Source of the DNA: Aedes albopictus
Taxonomy: Eukaryota; Arthropoda; Insecta; Diptera; Culicidae
Direction: 5' to 3'
Length of the DNA: 64,000 nt
NCBI RefSeq assembly: GCF_035046485.1
Contig: NC_085138.1
Span: 425,989,265 to 426,053,264, forward strand
Position numbers and translations under genes: made by a program. Shown here piece by piece: positions 22,601 through 33,044 of the stretch (its first letter is position 1; every line of letters starts with the position of its first letter). Below the pieces are notes generated by a model. It was not told the DNA's origin. It saw nothing but the letters and a program-made list of their open reading frames with translations, and made no database searches.

Positions 22601-24889
22601 CGTCCTCTGGTTGAGCACACGTGTGGCCAGGTCAACCGTGGTGAGTTGGTCTCGCTGAAGTGGTTGAAGTGCACTTGTCCATCACAGAACTTGTAGAAAC
22701 CTGCGATCCGAGATGTCGGTGAACTTGGCTTGGAAGTGTGAATGTGATATTCGAGAAGGTAGTCGAAGTTATCAACAATCTTATCCTCAATGTATCTAGA
22801 AAGAGAAACAACAATCTCATAAATCTATTTTTTTTTTTCAAATGTGGTGTGAACCTCTTCTTTACATTTGGCAACCCTGCTTACAACCATCACAGCTCCA
22901 TCTAATGCGATCCTCTGCCCCACAGAACGGATACTGAAGGACAATGCTTCGGAAGCTGTGTGATGAGAAGAAAAAAACTGGAACTAGGATATTGGGACGA
23001 ATGAAGTGAAATGAGTGCTGTGCCCTGGTTTACAATTTTAGGGTTTTCAAAATTCTCATCCCAAGTTAGCAAGCCGTTTGTTTCCGGGAATGGACTCATT
23101 TGTAGCTGAAGTTGCAACACTTGCACCGAACCGAACATTAGCAAGGACTGCGATAAAGATGACGACGGCGCGGTGGTGCGCTGTTGTAAAATGCACAGCT
23201 TTATGACGAAGGCTACCGCGCGCCGGGGTTGTGCATTTTGCAGTGTAGCAGACCACCACAACGCTGCAATGAGTTGCATACAATTTGCATCAACTGTAAC
23301 CGTGAGCTTTGATCCCAGACGTTTTTCTGTAGCTTGGCTGGATCATAAAGGTTGGCAAATGCAGTTGTGCCAGTAGTAGCGAAAGCCATTCTGCTCTGCT
23401 GCTGCTGCTGCCGCTGCTGCTGTGGTAAAAGTGGGACGCCATGTGGAACAAATTGACTTTATACAGGAATGAATGTGTGGCTTTTAATTTGAGTGCTAAA
23501 GTACATTTCTATTGCTGGGGTCGCTGTTGGTTGTGTTGCAGAAATGCGATGATGGAGGTTTCGGTTTGCTGGTTTTGCAAAATAATGCTTCAGGTGTACA
23601 TCTTAACACAACTCGCTTGTGACGATTTTATTTCTCCAAAAGTTTTGCAGCTTTCTAACGATAATGAAGGGCATTTGAAATCCAAACAGTTCTGAATTAA
23701 CTTCATCTTATTTGATTTCTATACTTTGCGATCAATCGTTCTACTAATTGTATACTCAACTCAAGTAGATAACGAACGATATTTCACGATGAAGGCTTGA
23801 AATTATATCTGCAACATTTCAATGAAACTTTAAAATTCACACCAGAAAGGTACATTTCATCCAGCCATCATTAAACTTTAAATCAGTATAATGAACATTG
23901 ACTCTAATTCCATCATATTCAATTTCGCTCTTCAAAACATTCATAATACAATCGATTCCGCAAATCTGATGTGGTTTGGTATGAAAACATGCTATTCATC
24001 GTCGATAAACATACACGTGTAAAATGGTGCAAGCTAGAGCAAAACAAAAAAAAAATCGTCTCATTAGCAACCGGACGCGTTAAAATATTCTATCGGCATG
24101 GAACATTGAACGCGTGCCTCTGCCATCCACATTCATTTTTCAATCAATAGAGCCAAACGTGAAAATGCTGTTTAGCGGAAGTGTGGAACGCAGCTTTTGT
24201 TTTTGAAATTGATTTATGTAGGATTTTTGCTAGCTGTTTGTGTTGAGGTTTCAGAATTGTTCGTCGATGCGTGCTAATGACGCTGAATTGGATCGTAAAA
24301 TCTATCGTTCCACTAGGCTTTGAATCCTAATTATGTATTGTGTCTTTTTTTTCGAATACAAGATTTCTTCAAAATTATTAATCAAACGTCTGGGTGGGTC
24401 TGGAAAGCTGACATGGTAAAAAATAAATCTACGTAGTTTATGAACAGTGCCCTAGGCACATAAACCCAGTGGGTGTTCTCAAAACACTCCATGTTTCGTT
24501 TAAACGCTAGCACGCTTGACCAAGCAGTGATGCCTTGTCGTAGTATGAACAGCGCAACTTTGGTGACAAGCAGCCTACGCTTAACCGATCTTATTGCTGA
24601 GCAGATTGACAATATCCCAAGGTGAACTTTAGTGCACTGCAATATTGTAAGCTTACAAAAAAACTGAAAAGCGTTCTTCTTCTCCACTCATTTTTGAAAC
24701 TTCGTGAAATATCGTGGAAGTACCAGATGGTAGTAGGATCCAGGAAATACCGGGGCTATAAATCCGGTAACATAGTACAATGTCGGAGAGCGAACGTACG
24801 TTGAATTGCGGCATACGAATTTGCTTATTGAGTTTTTTAACTTCAATTTTATGAATTAAGAATGCCATATAGGGATCATTCACAAAATA
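22601..24889. other. Mostly unique sequence, no gene recognised
   Basis: The stretch just right of the BEL remnant (22601-22800) may be further decayed pol, but I could not anchor it. 23040-23420 is GC-richer, has a short inverted pair TGTAAAATGCACA / TTGTGCATTTTGCA around 23187-23243 and a CTG-type run at 23396-23422. 23700-24880 is AT-rich and unremarkable. Frames on either strand have no family signature. Confidence 0.35.
23396..23422. repeat. (CTG)n microsatellite
   Basis: Nine near-perfect CTG triplets with one CCG interruption. It is not inside a supported exon. Confidence 0.8.
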
Positions 24890-25156
24890 CAAATGCAGAT
24901 TGAGAGGTTTGTGTTCAAAATTTCAATCAAAGTTACAGGGCTGACAAGCAAAACTAAGGGCTGTACAAAACTCAATGGCGCACAATCCACTCTTTCATTG
25001 CTACAACAAAAAGTACTACACCTTTTCAAATGAAATTTTGTTGGTGAAATGAACACTTCTTAAGATGTTTTTAGGCAAAATTTGAGCAATTTTAATGTAT
25101 CTATCACAGTTACAGTTGTATTGCTGTGTCCCGATTATTGGGGATACAGGCTTTAA
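24890..25156. mobile_element. Right half of a TA-flanked mariner-like element
   Basis: It matches 57500-57799 in order: GAGGTTTGTGTTCAAAATTTC, TTCATTGCTACAACAAAA, GGTGAAATGAACAC, then the right inverted repeat TGTGTCCCGATTATTG...GATACAGGCTT followed by TA. The left half and left terminus are missing, so this is a truncated copy. Confidence 0.75.
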
Positions 25157-25239
25157 TCATACAGAAATTTACACAGAAAGTGGTGTGAATTGAAAAATGT
25201 CATGACATTTTTTTTTTCATGAAATTCCGTAACATTTCC

Positions 25240-25870
25240 CATCCTTTCTCTGAGGAATTCCTTCAGAAATTCTTCAAATATGTTTTAATCGTATATAAAT
25301 TTCTTTAGTAATTTGACCAAAGTTTTCTTCAGAAAATCTTCCCCCAGAGAACTTTTGATTATTAATTCCTTCAGAAACTTCTATATGATTCCGTTGGAAA
25401 ATCTGCCGATGGTTTTATACAAAAATTCTACAAAGGATTCTTTTAATAACCTTCCATGGATTCCTTAAAAAAATTCTTAGAGTATTCTTCATAAAACATT
25501 TTAGGTTTTTTTAGAATATCCTCAAGAGATTCCTTAAGCATTTTTTGCAGAGATTCCTGCAGAAAATCTATCAAATATTCTTTCAGAAATTCTTCCACAA
25601 AATCTTGACAGGCATTCGTCAGGCATTTCTTCAAGAACTACTCTATGAATTCATGCAAGAATTACTACATGAGCTCCATTGAAAACTCTTGCTAAAATAT
25701 CTCTCGGGTTTTCATATGAACCGGATATTCCAGCAGGAATTCTTCCAGGGATTCTGACAAAAAAAATTACATAGCAATTCCTACTGGCATTTGTCCATGA
25801 TTACTTAAAACTTTCTTAAGGATTTTCTGAAAAATAATTTGAATTAACTCTGAAGAAACCTTTGGTACAG
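25240..25870 (-). repeat. GGAATT-type repeat block, reverse
   Basis: Reverse-orientation repeat (GGAATTCCTTCAGAAATTCT near 25254 and similar). The minus-strand frame at 25443-25634 is the repeat read in its open frame. Confidence 0.7.
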
Positions 25871-26439
25871 TTATTGGAGAATTCTGGTTAAGCATATCGA
25901 ACTAATCGTTTGTTAGATAGACCGTTTCAGCTTTCCTGAAAACCGCTGAAACTGGTCGTGGGACGCCAACCTGGATGTTTGTCAAGGGCGCCATGCGACC
26001 ACGCTACGGCTCTACTCACCGTATACCGCAAGCGTAATGCCCTTGGCAAAGCAAACCAGCTATACGCCCGGAGATACATTGAGCCTCAATACGCTGTCGT
26101 ATACCACTTTTTATAGAAGCCTGTACATAAGTTACGTAGATATTTAGGAGGTGGATCTGGCCAAAATCTACGCTCCATAAAAATTTTGGAAGTGCTGCAT
26201 GGACACCTACATTATTTTTTTCTAATCTTCACGCACTTACAAACTATGAGTTCAATTTATGTGAATATAACAATTATCTTAACCTCAACATATATAAGAA
26301 ATTTCTCCTTCCCAATATAAGCAAACCACTTATAATGATAAAAATTCAATGGTTACCTTTTTGAGTTTTCCATTTTATGTGCTCTAATTCGTGCCAAAAT
26401 AAACCGTGTGATTTTCTCCCAAGGTTCCTCCATTCAACC
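25871..26439. other. Unassigned, partly GC-richer sequence
   Basis: 25900-26130 is GC-richer than its surroundings and could be a decayed coding or retroelement fragment; I could not place it in a family. The rest is AT-rich without structure. Confidence 0.3.
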
Positions 26440-28030
26440 CCCCAAATAGAAGAAATTGTTGCAGGTATTCTTTCAGAAATTCCCCCCGGAAATACTAAAG
26501 AAGTTTATTCAGAAATTTTTCCACAATTTCTCTCAGGAGTACCTCTACGGCCTCTTAATAGATTTATTCTGAAAATTTTCCAGACATTTCAATAGCTATT
26601 CCTCTAAAATTGTTCCATGTTCCAATCTTACATGGAGTGTTTCAGAAAATCTCCATGAATTTCTTCAGAAATACTTGAGTGATACCTTCAAATAATATTT
26701 TGAGAGTTCCAAGAAAATCATCCATGGTGTCTTCAAAAGTTCCTCCATGGATTCGCTTGAAAAATCCTTCAGAATTTTTCAAAAAAATTCTGCCGTACCA
26801 TTGAAGATTTCTTTGAAGAATGGCCTGGTAGGCTTTTGAAGATTCCCCTAAGAATCTCTTCTGTAGAAAAATCACAGTTTCCTTGAGAATTTTCTTCAAA
26901 GTTTCTAGAGATTACCTCGATGAACTGTAAAATCCTTTCTTGGATTCCTTTCAAATTTGCCAAACTGATTCCTTCCAAATCTCTGGAATTTATTTCGAAA
27001 TATACCCAAGAGGATCCTTTATAAATTTCTCCAAGAATTCCTCTAGAAAAACTTCCAAGAGTTTTCTCAGAAATTCTTTTATTATTTTTTTTCAGAAATC
27101 AGTACGTTATTTCTTACAGAAAAACATCCACAAAATCCTTCATAAATGTTTTCGACGATTTCTGCAGAAAATCATAAGTTTTCGAAAGAATTCGTCCACA
27201 ATTTTTTGTAAGGGCTTTTTCCAGAAAATCTCCCACAGACTCCTACAGAAAATCTTACGAAGTTTCCATCAGCTCCGTGAATTCCTTCAAAAGTTCCTGA
27301 AGTAATTATTCTCTTTTAAAACTCACCAAGGATTCTTTCAGAAACTCCTCCAGTGGTTTCTTCAAAAATTCTTTGAAGGGGTTTAAAAAAAAATCTTCAG
27401 AACTTCCTTCTGATACTTCTGAATTTTCTGTAATAATTCTTTTCTCACCCAGGAATAATGTTGTACATTCTGAACATATAAAATTTTTATTCAGAAATAT
27501 ATCCCACGAGTTTCTACAGGAAACCCTCTAAAAATATCTCAAGAAAAGAAACTTGGAGACCTTCACCGAAGCTTTTCTAGGCGATTCTCCAGATGTTCCT
27601 CCAAGAATTCAGGAATTTTCCTAAAAGTTCCTGTTTCTTGGGTAGGAATTCCCATATCAGGTTTCTTGAGGAGATTCTTTAGGTTTTTATCCAGGAAGTT
27701 TTTCAGAAATTCCCCTACTATTCCTTCAAAAGTTTCCCTGGGATTTCTTAAGATATTCCTCGAGAGACTCAGTTAAGAGTTCTGCCTGATATGTCTACAG
27801 CGAATCCCAGACATATTTTTTTAGATTTTCCTATACGAATTCTTTCTGGAATTCCTTTGAAAATATTCTACTTTATCAGAAATGTCAGTGAGAGACTTCT
27901 TCGAAAGTTCAAAAAATCCTCAAAAATGATCTTTAACATTCCTTCAGAGATTTCTTTGGAAATTCTGCCAAGAGTTCCTTGAGAAATTTACCACGGATTC
28001 CTACAAATATTCCTACAAGGATTGTTTTAA
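26440..28030 (-). repeat. GGAATT-type repeat block, reverse, long
   Basis: About 1.6 kb of reverse-orientation diverged repeat, the longest such block in the window. It is followed after a short gap by a forward block at 28110-29140, completing a dyad-like pair. Open frames at 26642-26899 and 26940-27305 are repeat translations. Confidence 0.75.
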
Positions 28031-28109
28031 GATGTTACTCCAGTGTGGAGTGGTCCGGGAATGAACAAACCCTGGGCTAAACATATTATTAATCCTGATA
28101 AAAAAATGT

Positions 28110-29140
28110 TCCAGGCGTTTTCTAGAGATTGTACAAAAATATACTGGGATTATTCTTGAAAGACTCCATGGAGGAATTTTTACTAAAATTCTGTCTGAAA
28201 GAATCCTTTTTAAACTCCTAGTGATAGCTTTTGGAGATTCCTAAAAGAAATTTAAGAAGTTTTTTTTTCTGAGAGATTCCTGTATAAAAAAATCCTAAAG
28301 CAATTCCTAAAAATGTCGTTAGAATAGTTTCCGGACGAATAACTGGAATAATATCTACAGAAACTTCTCTAGTACTTCTTTTTAAGTCCAAGAAAACAAA
28401 AACAAGAGAACCTTTTACAGGTACTCTGAAAATAATTCCAAGGGGAAAAAAAATCTTGTGATATTTTTGGAAGGATTCTTAGAGAAATCCTTTGAAATAC
28501 TGTTTGAGCTCTTGACAAGCCCGTGCACAAGGGGGAGGTTTTGGATGTTAACCTACCTCCTCCGCCTTTTGCTAAATTCGAGAAAAACCCCTCCCTTGGC
28601 GCCACTTCTGTGCACGGGCCTGGCTCTTGAAAAAAAAACCCTAAATCAATTTCTGAGGGTTTCATGGAGGATTTCCTGGAACAATGTTTAGAAAATCTCC
28701 TGGAGATTCCTCTGAAGGAATACTTAAATTAATATCTTATGCAATTTCTAAAGGCATTAGTGCAGTGTGGGAATTCATAAAGGAAATCCTGAAGAATCAA
28801 AACAAAAAACATCAAAAATGCTGGAGGAATTCTTTAGCAAACAACTGAAGAAATTGCAGTTTTTTTTTTTGAAAGATTTATTGAAAGCATACCTGGAAAA
28901 ACTGGAAAACTCTCTGAAGGTATTCATTGGAAAATTTCTTTAAACATTCATTGAAAAATGCCTATAAAAACATCTACATTTGCAAGAATTGCTGAAATTT
29001 TGAAAGGATAATCCTGGATATGTATCTAAAAATAAAAACTCTGAAAAATTTCCGAATCTCAATAAAAAAAATTGCCTTGAAATCCATTGAAGACATCTTT
29101 GGAACAATTCCGGTAAACTCCCCTGCATAAAGTCCTAGAA
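28110..29140 (+). repeat. GGAATT-type repeat block, forward
   Basis: Forward orientation. A phrase at 28735-28810 (GCAATTTCTAAAGGCATTAG...CAAAACAAAAAA) aligns with 11395-11450 and 5505-5580, suggesting a third diverged copy of the long segment. It is interrupted by a 107-bp hAT-like MITE. Confidence 0.7.
28508..28630. mobile_element. 107-bp hAT-like MITE with perfect 8-bp duplication
   Basis: GCTCTTGA is duplicated at 28508-28515 and 28623-28630. The element at 28516-28622 has ends CAAGCCCGTGCACA and TGTGCACGGGCCTG, matching as imperfect terminal inverted repeats with CAnG tips. The 8-bp duplication and CA(G)G-type tips fit the hAT superfamily. It is too short to encode anything. Confidence 0.85.
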
Positions 29141-29363
29141 GAGAGAGATGGGAAAGAGAGTAAGAATTCTTTTATTTGCCTTTAAATATTAGTTTTATAT
29201 TTATGTCCATTTATTTATTCACTTGGTTTACCTGGTACTAATTTTGACGATGCCAGATTCCATATTCATAGTTTCATACGGACAAATACAGCTAATGCTA
29301 CGAAAAATATGAAAAATGTGCTTATGTAGTTGACGATGTTTTAAAAATACCTTATTTTGCACA

Positions 29364-30432
29364 TACAGGGTGTTAGGTTTCTGAGTGCAAATTTTTTAAA
29401 GGATGATAGAAGACCATAAATGGTGAAAAAAAAAATTTTCTACGCATATGTTCAAATCTCAACCGTTACGTAGTTATTGAACTTTCCATGTTTTTGAAAA
29501 TGGTCAAACTTATCGCAGTTTTTTTACCCTTATTCGAAAGATTATTAAATTTTCTATCCAATGGCATCTTTGATTCGATTGGTTTAATTAAATAACTAAG
29601 TTTTCTAGAACAAATAGCTCAAAAGTAGTGTGTTTTAATTTGTTTTTGTCAATTATCTTTGAAAAATGCGTAATTATTTAAAATTATTTCTTTTGGAAAG
29701 TTTTGGCCCCTGTTCCACTCCACAATTCGTTCTTTGACATCAAACTTCTATCTCTTATCGTTTTCTTGCAATTTCGATTTAAACATCGCTTTTCAGATCA
29801 TAAATTTGCAACTGTCATGGTAAGCACTTTTTTGCGCACTGTGCCGCACATTTAAACCAAAATTGCAAGAAAACGATAAGAGCTAGAAGATTGGTGTCAA
29901 AAAACGAATTGTAGAGTGGAACAGGGTCCAAAACTTTGCCAAAGAAAGAATTTTAAAGTATTACGTATTTTTCAAAGATAATTGAAAAAACAAATTAAAA
30001 CACACTACTTTTGAGCTATTTGTTTTAGAAAACTTAGTTATTTAACTAAACCAATCGGTTCAAAGATGCCATTTGATAGAAAATTCGATAATCTTACGAA
30101 TAAGGGTAAAAACTGCCATAAGTTTTTAAAGTTATAGTCAGTTAAGGCAATAAGAGTCAAAAACATGGGAAGTTCAATAACTATTTGACCATATGCGTAG
30201 AACATTTTTATCACCATTTAGGGGCTGTCCATAAACCACGTGGGGGGGGGGATTCGGCCTATGAGCATTTTGTATGGACGAATAAAAAATTTTGTATGGA
30301 CAAATGACCACGTGGGGGGGGGGGGGGGGGGTTGAGAAGTCCCAAAAAAATGACCACGTGGTTTATGGACAGCCCCTTATGGTCCTCTATCACCCTTTTA
30401 AAAGTTTGCACACAGGAATTTAACACCCTGTA
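29364..30432. mobile_element. Inverted-repeat element with CAGGGTGTTA ends and TA flanks
   Basis: TACAGGGTGTTA at 29364-29375 is mirrored by TAACACCCTGTA at 30421-30432. The arms are several hundred bases long: ACTACTTTTGAGCTATTTGT near 30003 pairs with its complement near 29610, and GTTATTGAACTTTCCATGTTT pairs with AACATGGGAAGTTCAATAAC. The dyad is near 29820-29830. TA is the likely target duplication (mariner-like). A Harbinger-like MITE is nested near the right end. No coding capacity. Confidence 0.85.
30218..30379. mobile_element. Harbinger-like MITE with CCACGTGG arms and G-runs, nested
   Basis: TTA duplications at 30218-30220 and 30377-30379 flank a 156-bp element whose ends GGGGCTGTCCATAAACCACG and its exact complement form a perfect inverted repeat of about 23 bp ending in the palindrome CCACGTGG. 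A 3-bp TTA duplication fits PIF/Harbinger. Inside are runs of 10 G (30242-30251) and 18 G (30314-30331). It sits within the right arm of the element at 29364-30432. Confidence 0.9.
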
Positions 30433-30535
30433 TAATCTGCCAAACGTTTTCCACAAATAAAAGTGCATTAACTGAACAAAAAAATACATAGGACCTACTC
30501 TTCATACGTACTTTAGTAGGTCCTGTACACACTTA

Positions 30536-30968
30536 GAAATTCTGAAATTTGCACGGAACCGAATCACCAAAGAACGTAAACGTTTCCAAGACTGAATAAC
30601 AAATTGGACTCAATTTTACGCGCATCATGTAAGTGCTGGTTGGTTGCGTTAGATGTCAACAAATTTGTTTCACCAGAAACGTAGAATCAGTATCACGCTC
30701 ATCAACCACCTTCCGACTCGGTGAAATGGCTCACGATCAGCAGATCCTGTGTTCGAACCCCATGCATGGCATATTTTACTTTTGTATGTTTTATCTGTCA
30801 TATCGATTCCAGCGATTGCTAGACGATAAGAAAAAAAATAGTTTCATTTTGGGGTGTCTTGAAAGACGTAAATTTACATGTTTCAACCTCTAAATTTGTG
30901 TTTTTGAAGATGCTCGTATATGTCAGGTTCAGTACACTTAAAATTACATGATATTTTCTAGGTGTGTA
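30536..30968. mobile_element. MITE with TACACACTTAGAAA ends containing a tRNA-like segment
   Basis: TACACACTTAGAAAT at 30536 is mirrored by ATTTTCTAGGTGTGTA ending at 30968; TA is the likely duplication. The terminal sequence is shared with the element at 15361-15585. In the middle, 30705-30765 contains CTCGGTGAAATGGCTCACG and a B-box-like TGTTCGAACCCC, which look like a tRNA-derived insertion on the plus strand. Confidence 0.7.
30700..30770 (+). mobile_element. tRNA-like segment (third type)
   Basis: The B-box-like GTTCGAACCCC at about 30753 with a plausible A-box around TGGCTCACGATCAG at 30727 suggests a tRNA-derived SINE or decayed tRNA. The acceptor stem does not pair convincingly, so I do not call a functional tRNA gene. 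Confidence 0.4.
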
Positions 30969-31378
30969 TAAAAACATTACATTTAGAGAGTTTAAAAACG
31001 TTGAAAACACTTGGCACTTTTATTGATCAAAAAATGATTGTTGGCAATCATAATTGTTAAATTAAAATTAATTAGATTTACTATTTGAATTACCAATATT
31101 GTACCCTATTACATATACGTGCAAAAGCACTCACGTAGAGCCAAATGATATGTACTCAGAGAGTAGAAGTAGGGAGGACAATTCCGATCGGTACCGTGCG
31201 ATTGTATAACTTTTCGCCGAAAACCATTTCGCGGAATGTACCGTTTCGCGGAAAATCGTTAATAAGAGCAAACAATTTAACTTATCGAGAGACAACATCG
31301 TGATGAGATTCAAAATTCAAATCAGCACATGAAAAATGGAATCCTTCTCATCAAAAATTCATTTTTGTAACAATATAC

Positions 31379-32750
31379 TTTGAAAGAACAGCCTATGTAT
31401 GAAGAAGGGATATTCTCTGATAATATTAATTTAGTTATGCCAAAATAAGTATAATGCATACAATTTATGAAAGAACAGTTTTGACCAGAAGAAGGAAAAA
31501 TTTCGTATTGAACATAACAGCATATCTGTTAAGAACAGCGTTTGTTTGAAAGATGGAAAACCCGGTGATACAAAAATGAGATTTTTTTCTAATATCTATT
31601 ACAGCAGTTTGGGTTAGTTAGAACATACAAACAATAAATAAAAGAGAAATCTGGTAAAGTTATCACTAAGGAGTGATACTTGGCTTAAGGGTTACGCGGT
31701 CACACTGTTTACAAATAGCATCGTTTTGGCAATTACAATGCTTTCAATCGATAAAGGTGAAAGTGTGGAAGCTGATAAGCAGATTCACTTCCTGAGTTAT
31801 GATTCTGGGTCATCAGGCCGAAGGAGATTACACTGAATGGACGTTGGGCCGAACAATCATTGGGCTGAATAGATGTTAGATCAATAAGATAATAGGCCTC
31901 GAAAGATCTAAAGAACATATCTTCCACAGAGTTACCGCCAATAGATAACTCCAGTGCAATGTGAATGAACAGCCCTTGTTTAAAGAAAGATAAATCTCTA
32001 ACGTCAGCAGCCTGGCCACCAAAAAACTCACCAGCAATGCTACCACAGACAAACAGGCGTCTCACTCTACTCACTTCTCATCGTTTCCCTTTTTAGCGGA
32101 TTATTCAAATATTCTGTACTTCGCAAATCGCTTGCTCATGGCGCTTGCATCGTTTTTACTCCTGTTTAACGTTTGCTCACTACCGCCATCTACTCAGTGG
32201 GTTTGAGAACCACAGCGTAATTAGCATTGGGCGATTATGTTTTCGTGACGATGAACATTATCGCATTTTGTTCCAAGTGATACGTCTGTTTATCTCTGGT
32301 GTAACTCTAAAGATCAGCCCATTTTTGACAGAATGAAAAATCTCAGTTTGGTCACTAGCCAACATTTTTAACAGTAAACTTGAAAGAACAGCCTATTATC
32401 AAAAGAAGGTCAAATCTCCTATAGAGATATCAATTTGATCATTAAAAACTACACACCACATGAACAGTCTTTGAAGAGAAGAAGGTAAATGATGGAAAAT
32501 TTAACAATTCAGTCGACAAACAACAACGTTACTGGAAAGAACAGACTTATTTTAAGGAAATCAAAAACTCTGATAGAGTTAGCAATATAAGCGCTTGAAA
32601 GTACAACTTATGTGACAACGATGGCTTGTTGGTCATTGCGCCTAATGTCTATTTGGCCTCATTTCCATTCGACCTAAGGACATTCGGCCGAATGGCTTTC
32701 GGCCTGTCGTTCAGAACTCAAGAACAGCCTACGAATCAAAGAAGGTATTT
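31379..32750 (+). repeat. Dispersed internal ~30-bp repeat (GAAAGAACAGCCTATG type)
   Basis: I find eight diverged copies beginning near 31379, 31467, 31530, 31960, 32371, 32459, 32534 and 32718. The consensus is GAAAGAACAGCCTATG, then TTTGAAAGAAGG and an A-rich tail. Spacing is irregular. The complement of this word is repeated in the element at 45912-49734 (46590-48060). Confidence 0.7.
31803..32710. mobile_element. Inner inverted pair with GGCCGAA/TTCGGCC arms
   Basis: 31810-31905 (CAGGCCGAAGG, GGACGTTGGGCCGAAC, CATTGGGCTGAATAGATG) pairs in order with the complement of 32620-32710 (CATTCGGCCGAATGG, CATTCGACCTAAGGACATTC, TTTCGGCCTG). This is a second element or an internal terminal array nested in 31184-33044, built from the same TTCGGCCGAA-like word. 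Confidence 0.55.
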
Positions 32751-33044
32751 TTTTGTTCAGAAAAGCAACAGATTTAACATCAATTAGTACAATCGTAGAG
32801 CTGAGGTGATCATGATTGCGCATGAATCGGTGATGGACCTAGTAAAGTTTAGCAGAGAAAATAATGTGTTATTCCATTATTATTTGCAAAGTATTAAATT
32901 CCGCGAAATGGTATTCCGCGAAACAGTACATTCCGCGAAAAGTCCTTCCGAAAAATGGTATTCGGCGAAATGGTGCATTCCGCGAAATGTTACACCGCAA
33001 AAAAAAATTCCGCGAAATGGTTTTCGGTGAAATGGTATACAACC

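Larger units (their letters stand above)
31184..33044. mobile_element. Composite element with TTTCGCGGAA-array terminal inverted repeats
   Basis: The left end (31184-31262) reads TTGTATAAC...TTTCGCCGAAAACCATTTCG...GTTTCGCGGAAAA. The right end (32897-33044) is its colinear reverse complement, with more copies of TTCCGCGAAATGGTA and ending GGTATACAA. Each decamer is nearly self-complementary. The interior carries scattered copies of a ~30-bp word (GAAAGAACAGCCTATGTTTG-like) and a second, inner inverted pair at 31803-32710. No transposase frame is visible. The same plan is seen at 45912-49734. Confidence 0.7.

Noticed and set aside
30700..30770. Functional tRNA gene
   Set aside because: A B-box-like sequence exists but the acceptor and D stems do not pair convincingly; kept only as a tRNA-like segment.
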